64,000 bases of DNA, from positions 147,911 through 211,910 of the forward strand of contig NZ_JAPZVP010000010.1 of the NCBI RefSeq assembly GCF_027622875.1, read 5' to 3'. Numbering within the stretch: position 1 is the first letter of the stretch; each line of letters starts with the position of its first letter. The notes under the pieces are model-generated. The model was given only the letters and a program-made list of their open reading frames with translations. It was not told the origin of the DNA and made no database searches. The position numbers were made by a program, and so were the translations under genes. This document shows, in pieces, positions 17,173-24,225 of this stretch. This DNA comes from Glycomyces luteolus (GTDB lineage: Bacteria > Actinomycetota > Actinomycetes > Mycobacteriales > Micromonosporaceae).

Positions 17173-19893
17173 ATGACCGCCCCTCGCCTCCTCCGTGCCC
17201 TCGCCGACCTCGCGCCCTCCTCGCCGCAGGCGAAGCAGGACGCGCTGCGCGACCACCTCGGGAAGCAGCACGTGTGGAGCCCCGAGCTCGGCACCGTCCG
17301 GGGAGCGGGCGAGCTGGCGAAGTACGACGAGCTCCACCACGACGAGCGGCTGCTGCGCCAGGGCTGGGGCGTGGTCGCGGGCCGCACCGAGATCGACGGC
17401 AAGCAACGGCGCGTCCGCGTCCCGCTCGTCAACCGGCCGGTGCGACTCCAGGCGACCGCGCGCGCCGATATCCAGGAAGTGGTCGCGGCCGGTGACATCG
17501 AAGTCCACGAGGCACTGGCCGGGACCGAATTCGCCGCGCGACTCGAAGCGGTGTTCGACCCCGAGCGCAGCGCGGAAGTCCTGGAGGACCTCACCTGGCT
17601 TCAGCAGGCGGCCGAGGCCGCCGGATTCCCCGGCGCCACGGTCTGGCGCAATCCGCCGCCGCGAGACGGGTCCCAGCTCCTCCTCGTCATCGAGGCTGTG
17701 GTCTACATCGCAGCCGACCAGGCGCCGACGCCGCTGGCCTCCGGGTTGCGCGCTTGGGCCGAGCGGCCGGGAGTCGAAGCCACCGCGTTCTCGGCGATGT
17801 ACGACCCGGTCGACGCCGAACCGGAGGCCGATGCGCCCCCGCCGCGCTGCCCGCTACCGCTCAGCGGCGAGCAGAGCGCGGCCGTCGTCCAGGCCCGCAC
17901 TGCCGCGGTCACCGTGATCGCGGGCGCGCCCGGCTGCGGGAAGAGCCACACCCTGGCCGCGATCGCCTTGGACGCCATAGCGAGCGGGCAGTCGGTGCTC
18001 ATCGCAGCCCAGTCCGTGCACGCCGCCGACGTCCTCGCGGAACTCCTCGACCGCCATCCCGGGCCGCTGCCCGTCCACTTCGGCGACTCCGAGCGCCGCG
18101 ACCGGTTCCTGACCAGGCTCGGCACCGGTACCGGCAAGGGCCACAAGCGCCGCGAGGTCGAACGGCAGCAGAACGCCGCCGCCGAAGCGGTCGAGTACGC
18201 CGACCGCGTCGAAGCGGAGATCGCGACCTGGCTCGACCTCGAATCCCGGCGCGGCCGCGTGCATGACCTGCCGCTGTTCCTCCTCGACGACTTCCCCGGG
18301 CTCCGCGACGCCGACCTCGACGAGGCCGAACGGCTGCTCGACCGCTCCCGCCGCGACGGCGGCTGGTGGCAGCGACTGCGAGCCCGCCTCGCCGCCAAGC
18401 GATTGCGCACACTCGCAGGCGCCGACGGCAGCCCCACCGCGATCGCGAGAGCCCTCCGCGCCGCCCGCGACCAGCGAGACGCCACCCGCCTCGCCGCCGC
18501 CGGAGGGCTGCGTCTCGCACCACTATGGAGCAGCCTCGAAACCGCGGACACCGAAGCGGCCCAAGCGATCGGCCGTTCGCTGAGCATCGAGACCGGCTCC
18601 GCCGACCGGCGGAACGCCGCCGCGCGCAAAGCGCTCACCGAGCTCGGCACCGCCCTGCGCAGCGGCAACCGCCCCCAGCGCCGGGCCAGGCTGGAGAGCG
18701 TCGACGTCGCGGCCCTGCTGCGGGCCATGCCGCTGTGGATCGGCACGGTCGCGGATGTCGAGGACGTGCTCCCGGCCCGCGCGGGCATGTTCGACCTGGT
18801 GATCCTCGACGAGGCCTCGCACATCAACCAGTTGCGCGCCGCCCCGGTGCTCGCGCGTGCTCGCCGGGCGGTGGTCGCGGGCGACCCGCGGCAGCTGCGG
18901 TTCGTCTCGTTCGCGAGCGCGGCGGGGACCGAGGACGTCCTGGAGCGGCACGGCCTGTCGGATCGTCTGGGGCAGTTGGACATCGGCAAGGTCAGTGCCT
19001 ACGACCTCGCGTGCGGGGCGGGGCCGGTGGTCGAGTTGACCGAGCATCATCGCAGTGTGCCGCATCTGATCGGGTTCTCGGCCGCGAAGTTCTATCACGG
19101 CCGGGTCAAGCCGATCACCACGCATCCGCGCAATCACGAGGCGGACGTGATCATGGTGCACCGCGTCGACGCATCGTCCTCTAAGGATGGTGTGGTGGAG
19201 GCGGAGGTCGCGCGGTCGCTCGATCTGGTCGAGAAGCTCGTTGACGCGGGGAAGACCGGTCTGGCCGTGATCTCTCCGTTCCGGGCGCAGGCGGAGGCGA
19301 TCGAGTCGGCGATCCTGCGGCGCTTCGATCTGGAGACGATTCGCCGCCACCGGATGCGGGCCGGCACGGTGCACGCGTTCCAGGGCAGCGAGGCGGACTC
19401 GGTGGTGATCGCCCTGGGTGTGGCCGAAGGCGACGCGGCGGGTCGGCGCCGGTTCGCGGCCGGGGCGAATCTCTTCAATGTGATGGTGACGAGGGCGCGC
19501 GAGCACCTGCACGTCGTCACCGCGGTCGGTGCACCGGACGGGTTGATCGGTGAGTTCCTGCGGTATGCGGACCGGCCGCCGCGCTCACCGGGGAACGGGG
19601 ATGCGGTCGGGAAGTGGACGGCGAAGCTCGCCGATGCGCTCGAGGGTGCGGAAGTGCCGGTGCGCCAGGCGTATCCGGTCGGCCATTGGTCGGTAGACCT
19701 GGTGGTGGGCGATGCCGAGCAGGCGATCGGCGTGATCGCCGAGGTCCACCCGGACGGTCCGAGCGCGCACGTCGCCCGCCACCGGGCGCTGCGGCGGGCG
19801 GGGTGGCGGATCGAGGAGGCCTTCCCGTCGGCGTACGGCGACGATCCCTCGAGAGCGGCGATCGATCTGCTCGCGGTGCTGCGGGATCAATGA
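17173..19893 (+). CDS. SF1 helicase fused to a nuclease-like C-terminal domain
   Basis: A 906-residue DEAD-like SF1 (UvrD/Dna2-Nam7 group) ATPase. Walker A is GAPGCGKS (about residue 255), Walker B LDEASH, motif III GDPRQL, motif IV LTEHHRS, motif V TVHAFQGSEAD and motif VI NVMVTRAREHL. The N-terminal 240 residues are an unassigned accessory region. The last about 110 residues (SVDLVVGD ... VIAEVHPDGP ... HRALRRAGW) look like a PD-(D/E)xK or Vsr-like endonuclease fold. The protein probably processes DNA or RNA ends in repair or defence. The start ATG 17173 follows TAGAAT by eight bases (leaderless). It is not in an obvious operon. Confidence 0.85.
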   Translation: MTAPRLLRALADLAPSSPQAKQDALRDHLGKQHVWSPELGTVRGAGELAKYDELHHDERLLRQGWGVVAGRTEIDGKQRRVRVPLVNRPVRLQATARADIQEVVAAGDIEVHEALAGTEFAARLEAVFDPERSAEVLEDLTWLQQAAEAAGFPGATVWRNPPPRDGSQLLLVIEAVVYIAADQAPTPLASGLRAWAERPGVEATAFSAMYDPVDAEPEADAPPPRCPLPLSGEQSAAVVQARTAAVTVIAGAPGCGKSHTLAAIALDAIASGQSVLIAAQSVHAADVLAELLDRHPGPLPVHFGDSERRDRFLTRLGTGTGKGHKRREVERQQNAAAEAVEYADRVEAEIATWLDLESRRGRVHDLPLFLLDDFPGLRDADLDEAERLLDRSRRDGGWWQRLRARLAAKRLRTLAGADGSPTAIARALRAARDQRDATRLAAAGGLRLAPLWSSLETADTEAAQAIGRSLSIETGSADRRNAAARKALTELGTALRSGNRPQRRARLESVDVAALLRAMPLWIGTVADVEDVLPARAGMFDLVILDEASHINQLRAAPVLARARRAVVAGDPRQLRFVSFASAAGTEDVLERHGLSDRLGQLDIGKVSAYDLACGAGPVVELTEHHRSVPHLIGFSAAKFYHGRVKPITTHPRNHEADVIMVHRVDASSSKDGVVEAEVARSLDLVEKLVDAGKTGLAVISPFRAQAEAIESAILRRFDLETIRRHRMRAGTVHAFQGSEADSVVIALGVAEGDAAGRRRFAAGANLFNVMVTRAREHLHVVTAVGAPDGLIGEFLRYADRPPRSPGNGDAVGKWTAKLADALEGAEVPVRQAYPVGHWSVDLVVGDAEQAIGVIAEVHPDGPSAHVARHRALRRAGWRIEEAFPSAYGDDPSRAAIDLLAVLRDQ

Positions 19894-19953
19894 GCCTTCG
19901 GATCTGGCCAGCGCGGCCGTAAGCCGCATGCCGACCAGGTTGAGGATGAGGCG

Positions 19954-20598
19954 TTATGCGTTCGCGGCGTGTTTGATGGCCTCGGCGACGGTATCGGCAG
20001 TGTGCGTCGGGGCGTACTCGGACTGCGCCCATTCGCGTCCAAGATGGAGCCACACGCTGCGCAGGCCGAGCCGGTGGGCCCCGAGGATGTCCGCGTCGTC
20101 GCGGTCGCCGATCATCCAGGCGCCTGCAAGGGATTCGCCGACGGCTTCGGCGGCGGCGTGGAAGATCCCCGGTTCGGGTTTGCGTGAGCCCGCGCCTTCG
20201 CTCACCACGGTCGCGTCGACGAGCCGGTCGAGACCGGCGGCGGCGACCTTGCCGGTCTGCTGCGCGACGACGCCGTTGGTGACGATCACGACCCGGTTCC
20301 CGGCTGCGCGGACTTCGCTCAGCGCGGCGGCGGTGTCGTCAGTAATGCGGGCGTGCTCGCGCGCCCCGCGCCGCAGGAAGTCGACGATCTCCTCTTCGAC
20401 GAGGCCGACCGGGTGGCGTTCGATGATCGCCTGCGCGACGACGGAGCGCGGTGCGTATCCCGAGGCGTCGACGGTCATGACCCAGTCGACATCGGACGCC
20501 GGAAGCTCGTGTGCGGCCAGGAACTCCGTGACGCCGAGCCGGAAGGCGGCGTCGCGGTCGATGAGCGTGTTGTCCAGGTCGATCATGAGAAGCGTCAT
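19954..20598 (-). CDS. HAD-superfamily hydrolase (phosphatase-like)
   Basis: The 214-residue protein has HAD motif I DLDNT at residues 7-11, motif II VTNG (near 107), motif III Lys in KPEP, and motif IV GDRDDADILGA. The helical cap between motifs I and II is of the C1 type. It resembles small-molecule phosphatases of the pyrimidine 5'-nucleotidase/phosphoglycolate phosphatase branch; the substrate is not readable. ATG 20598 lies seven bases after TAGCAT, a leaderless arrangement. It diverges from the Nudix gene at 20678. Confidence 0.9.
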   Translation of the reverse strand: MTLLMIDLDNTLIDRDAAFRLGVTEFLAAHELPASDVDWVMTVDASGYAPRSVVAQAIIERHPVGLVEEEIVDFLRRGAREHARITDDTAAALSEVRAAGNRVVIVTNGVVAQQTGKVAAAGLDRLVDATVVSEGAGSRKPEPGIFHAAAEAVGESLAGAWMIGDRDDADILGAHRLGLRSVWLHLGREWAQSEYAPTHTADTVAEAIKHAANA

Positions 20599-20677
20599 GT
20601 CCAGGATGCTACGGACCGCCTCGAATCACGGCAAACGCGTTCCCAAACGATCGGCCGGAACCGGTAGCGTCGGTCGC

Positions 20678-21160
20678 ATGACCCCACTCCCCCAAGCGGT
20701 CCTCGACGGTTTCGCGAGCTCCTACGCCGTGGCGTGCGCCTTCGCGACCGATTCCGATGGCCGGGCCCTCGTCGTCAAGCCGACCTACCGCGAGGAATGG
20801 CAGTTCGTGGGCGGCATGGTCGATCGGGGCGAGGCGCCGCACGAGGCGTGCGCGCGGGAGATCAAGGAGGAGATCGGCATCGACCTCCCGGTCGGCGACC
20901 TGCTCGTGCTCGACTACGTCCCCGACCACGGGTTCGTCTCGGCACCGATGACGATCTACATCTTCGACTGCGGCACGGTCGGCGACCCCGGCCAGATCCG
21001 CCTGCAGGAGGACGAGCTCGAGGACTTCGCGTTCCTCCCCGTCGACGAGGCCGCATCCCGGTTCCACCCCGCCAACGGCCCTCGGTTCGATCTGGCCGCG
21101 AAAGCCCGCCGCACCGGGCGCACCACATATGTGCCGCAGAACCACTCGGCTCCCCGATAG
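20678..21160 (+). CDS. Nudix hydrolase (first of a tandem pair)
   Basis: A 160-residue protein with a complete Nudix box, G-x5-E-x7-REIKEEIGI, at about 46-68 (GGMVDRGEAPHEACAREIKE). Such enzymes hydrolyse nucleoside diphosphates linked to another group. The specific substrate is unknown. ATG 20678 is seven bases after TAGCGT (leaderless). Its stop codon TAG (21158-21160) forms part of the -10 hexamer of the next Nudix gene. It is about 45 percent similar by eye to the following gene, pointing to a duplication. Confidence 0.93.
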   Translation: MTPLPQAVLDGFASSYAVACAFATDSDGRALVVKPTYREEWQFVGGMVDRGEAPHEACAREIKEEIGIDLPVGDLLVLDYVPDHGFVSAPMTIYIFDCGTVGDPGQIRLQEDELEDFAFLPVDEAASRFHPANGPRFDLAAKARRTGRTTYVPQNHSAPR

Positions 21161-21170
21161 GGTCGTCGCC

Positions 21171-21644
21171 ATGTCTCCTGATGCATCGCCGCACGAATGG
21201 CTCGATCGGCTTCCGAAGCACCTCGCGGCAGCCGGGGCGCTGTTCACCGATACGGCCGGGCGCGTCCTCGTGGTCAAGCCGAACTACCGCGACCACTGGC
21301 TCTTCGTCGGCGGCCAGCTCGAGGAGGGCGAGACCCCCGAACAGGCCTGCCGCCGAGAGGTCAAGGAGGAGATCGGAGTCGACGTCGAACTCGGCGATCT
21401 CCTCCTCGTCGACTGGACGCAGGCGACCGAGGACCGGCCGTTCCCGTTGCTCGTCTTCATCTTCGACGGCGGGACCATCGACGCCGACCGGATCCGGCTC
21501 GACGACGAGGAACTCGGCGAGTTCCGGTTCCTCCCGACCGACGAAGCCTTGCGGCTGCTCTCCGCCAACGGTCGGCGCCGCTTGCCGATCGCCCTGGAGG
21601 CCAAGCGAACCGGCGTCACGCGGTACCTCTCGCCCGGCCGTTAG
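21171..21644 (+). CDS. Nudix hydrolase (second of a tandem pair)
   Basis: A 157-residue paralogue of the upstream gene with Nudix box GGQLEEGETPEQACRREVKE followed by EIGV. ATG 21171 follows TAGGGT (21158-21163) by seven bases, so it probably has its own leaderless promoter built over the preceding stop codon. The stop overlaps the stop codon of the convergent pectinesterase gene (TTAG at 21641-21644). Confidence 0.93.
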   Translation: MSPDASPHEWLDRLPKHLAAAGALFTDTAGRVLVVKPNYRDHWLFVGGQLEEGETPEQACRREVKEEIGVDVELGDLLLVDWTQATEDRPFPLLVFIFDGGTIDADRIRLDDEELGEFRFLPTDEALRLLSANGRRRLPIALEAKRTGVTRYLSPGR

Positions 21645-23485
21645 AGGGGCGGCTCGCTGATCGCCTCGGGCCAGGTGAGCTCGCTCGGGTCCGGGTTGCG
21701 GCGGAGGCCTTCGAAGGCGCCCTTCATCAGGTGCTGGCGCGCCGCGGCCCTGGCGATCAGGCGGGCCACTTCGATGGCGCCGGTCGCTTGGAAGTGCGTG
21801 TTGTCCTGGATGCCGTCGGGGTAGTGCTCGTGGCCGGGGTCGATCCACAGGAAGTAGTCCTTGGTCCGCTCCTCGCCGAGCTCGGCCCACAGGGCGAGGC
21901 TCGCCGCGTGGAGGTCGATCAGCGGGACGCCCTCCTCTTCTGCCAAGGCGCGCATGGCCTCCGGGTACTCGCCCAGGGACTCGACCGGTTTGCCGTCCTT
22001 GAAGCGGCGGCGTTCGACCGAGGTGACCAGCACCGGGTTCGCGCGGCGGAGGCGGGCGACTTCGAGGTAGCCGCGCAGGTACTGCTGGTAGGTCGTGTAC
22101 GGGTCGGTGCCGCGGTTCGGGTCCTCGATCTTCGAGTCGTTGTGGCCGAAGGAGATCAGGAGCCAGTCGCCCGGCTCGATCTTCGCGGCGATCGCATCGA
22201 GCACGCCCCTGTCCGTGTGGCTCTTGGAGCTCGCTCCCGACCAGGCCCGGTTCTCCACGGAGACAACGCCGGTGGTGAAGACCTCCAGCGCCTGGCCCCA
22301 GCCCGCTCTCGGGGAGCGCCAGCCGGCATAGGTGGAGGCCGTCGAGTCCCCGGCGACGAAGATCGTGAAGTCGCGGGTCTTCGGGGCCGGCGCGTCCGGT
22401 GCGTGCTGCGGATTCCAGTCGCCCAAGTAGGCCTCCGTGGTGTGTTCGGCCGCTTCGTCTTCGGCGAGTTGGCGCGGCCTGGTGGAAGGGTCGATGATCG
22501 CGGCGCCCGGGCCGATGTTCGCGTACTCGGCGTACCGCTGATCCTGCCAGGGGTAGCCGCTGCTCATGACCGTATACGGCGCGGCGGCGTCGATCCCGGG
22601 GCCGAGCCAGCTGTCGCGGATCGTCAGGGAGGGCCAGGCGGACGGGTTCGAGCCGGGGACCCACGGCCGGGAGAGCTTGTACTCGGCGTCGCCCGCGGCG
22701 GAGGTGACACGGCAGCCGGTCGCCAGATAGCCGTACTCGAACTCCCTGGACGTGGAAGGGGCCCACGGCATGCCCTTCGGGGTGAAGGTCACGTCGCGTT
22801 CGACGCAGTGGATCTCGCAGCGGTCGAAGACCGCGGTGCCGCGCCCGAAGATGAAGTCGACGTCGCCTTCGATGTGGCAGCGGCGGTAATACTGGCGGGC
22901 GGCGACCGCGACCGCCGAGGAGTCGGCGTAGAGCGTGTCCTGGTGGCCGAGGAAGCGGCAGCGGTAGAACGCCGAGCGGTCGCCGCGGACGCGGCAGGCC
23001 ACGGCCTGGGTGCCGCTCACGCCGGGGTGGTCGGCGCGGAGCCAGTCGTTGGCGAAGGTGACGGCGTGGGCGGTGAAACCGGCGCCGTCGAGCTTGACGG
23101 TGGCGGAACCGGAGGTGCCGACCGTGGTGCCGTCGGGGTTCAGCGTCCCTGCGGCCAGGTCGTAGACGATCACGACGTCCTGCGGGTCGTCCGTCGCGCC
23201 GATGAAGGTCAGGTCGGCGATCGTCACTTGGACGAGTTCGCGGTAGGTGCCCGCGGCGATCACGACAGTGGAGCCGGGTGCGGCGGCGTCCACGGCCGCC
23301 TGCACTGTCGTGTGGTCGCCTCGGCCGCCCGCGTGGACGTAGAAGGTGTCGGCGCTGAGGCGGTCGTCGGGGGATCCGTAGCGGCCGAAATGGCCTCGAT
23401 GTGCTTGGGCCGCAGCGGGGATCGCGACGGCGGCGGCTGTGGCGGCACCGGTGGCGAGCAGGATTCGGCGCGAGAGAGGGGCCAT
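21641..23485 (-). CDS. secreted pectin methylesterase (CE8) fused to SGNH acetylesterase (CE12-like)
   Basis: A 614-residue exported enzyme. The N-terminus SRRILLATGAATAAAV with a following AQA is a Tat-like signal. Residues about 45-340 are a CE8 pectin methylesterase: GHQDTLYA and EGDVDFIFGRG supply the catalytic Asp pair and LSRPW the Arg. Residues about 385-600 are an SGNH hydrolase resembling rhamnogalacturonan acetylesterase: GDSTAS, the Gly-Ala-Ser-Ser block, SFGHND and the C-terminal DNTHF with the catalytic Asp/His. Together they would remove methyl and acetyl esters from pectin. A promoter and operator-like site lie upstream (23510-23557), shared with the beta-mannosidase gene. Confidence 0.93.
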   Translation of the reverse strand: MAPLSRRILLATGAATAAAVAIPAAAQAHRGHFGRYGSPDDRLSADTFYVHAGGRGDHTTVQAAVDAAAPGSTVVIAAGTYRELVQVTIADLTFIGATDDPQDVVIVYDLAAGTLNPDGTTVGTSGSATVKLDGAGFTAHAVTFANDWLRADHPGVSGTQAVACRVRGDRSAFYRCRFLGHQDTLYADSSAVAVAARQYYRRCHIEGDVDFIFGRGTAVFDRCEIHCVERDVTFTPKGMPWAPSTSREFEYGYLATGCRVTSAAGDAEYKLSRPWVPGSNPSAWPSLTIRDSWLGPGIDAAAPYTVMSSGYPWQDQRYAEYANIGPGAAIIDPSTRPRQLAEDEAAEHTTEAYLGDWNPQHAPDAPAPKTRDFTIFVAGDSTASTYAGWRSPRAGWGQALEVFTTGVVSVENRAWSGASSKSHTDRGVLDAIAAKIEPGDWLLISFGHNDSKIEDPNRGTDPYTTYQQYLRGYLEVARLRRANPVLVTSVERRRFKDGKPVESLGEYPEAMRALAEEEGVPLIDLHAASLALWAELGEERTKDYFLWIDPGHEHYPDGIQDNTHFQATGAIEVARLIARAAARQHLMKGAFEGLRRNPDPSELTWPEAISEPPL

Positions 23486-23509
23486 GGCGAACTGCTTTCA
23501 AGAGGGAGT

Positions 23510-23557
23510 GACAGCGCTTACCTCGAGTACGGTAACCGATTGCCTTCTTATATTCAA
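23510..23557 (-). promoter_or_regulatory. promoter and LacI-like operator of the pectinesterase gene
   Basis: On the minus strand TTGAAT (23557-23552), 17 bases, TACCGT (23534-23529). The spacer carries AATCGGTTA, and just downstream lies TAAGCGCTGTC (23520-23510). Both elements recur at the mannosidase and GH5 genes. Binding by the LacI protein at 27124-28173 is inferred. Confidence 0.55.
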
Positions 23558-23596
23558 GTACCTCGATAAGTTGATCTTGCTGGGATGCAATGCGAA

Positions 23597-23626
23597 ACGG
23601 TCCCACGGCAGCAGCCGCGGGACCGT
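23597..23626 (-). terminator. terminator downstream of the VOC gene
   Basis: ACGGTCCC and CGGC pair with GCCG and GGGACCGT around a 4-base loop with one mismatch. On the minus strand it is followed by TTTCG. Confidence 0.65.
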
Positions 23627-23748
23627 CCTAGATGTGATGTTCGGGGAGGTTGGTCAGTCGGGTGATGGGTGGCTGGCCCCCGATGGCGGAGTGTCGGGGA
23701 TGATCTCCGACCGACCACCCTGCGTGGGCCTATCCGCCCATGTCGGGT

Positions 23749-24132
23749 TCAGGAAGCGTCCGATGCCCGTTCGGCGTCACCGCGGAGGACGCAGAACTCA
23801 TTGCCTTCGGGGTCCGCGAGGACGATCCAGCCACCGCCGTCAGGTCCGCGGTGATCGGCGACCTGGGTGGCGCCGAGCTTCATCAGCCGGGCGACCTCTT
23901 CCTCGCGAGTGGCCTCCGGGCGCAGGCAAAGGTGAAGCCGGTTCTTGATCGTCTTCGGCTCCGGCACCTGGTTGAAGAAGATGGCCGGGCCGCCCGGCAG
24001 GAGCACTTCGGTCTCATGGTCACCGGGTTTGTCCTCCGGATGCATCGGAGCGTCGAACACCGCACTCCAGAACCGGGCCAGCTCATAGGCATTCGCACTG
24101 TCGATCGCGACGTTCTGCAGATTCGAGACCAT
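23749..24132 (-). CDS. VOC (glyoxalase/bleomycin resistance fold) protein
   Basis: A 127-residue single-domain vicinal-oxygen-chelate protein: LQNVAIDSANAYELARFWSAVF at the start, HLCLRP in the middle and LADPEGNEFCVL at the end, the typical repeated beta-alpha-beta-beta-beta layout. Substrate unknown. ATG 24132 follows CAGAAT by seven bases without a Shine-Dalgarno. It lies 93 bases downstream of the beta-mannosidase gene in the same direction and has its own terminator. A functional link to mannan use is not evident. Confidence 0.85.
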   Translation of the reverse strand: MVSNLQNVAIDSANAYELARFWSAVFDAPMHPEDKPGDHETEVLLPGGPAIFFNQVPEPKTIKNRLHLCLRPEATREEEVARLMKLGATQVADHRGPDGGGWIVLADPEGNEFCVLRGDAERASDAS

Positions 24133-24225
24133 GAGTGAGATTCTGCCCGATCCTTCGATCAGTTCGAGTCGGCGTTCCAGGACTTGGCCCAGGCCCGCAA
24201 ATCGCATTCGTGTGCCCGGGCTGCT

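Noticed and set aside
20862..23606. 914-codon open frame on the minus strand
   Set aside because: It is a shadow of the pectinesterase and Nudix genes; composition is Arg/Pro rich without domain similarity.
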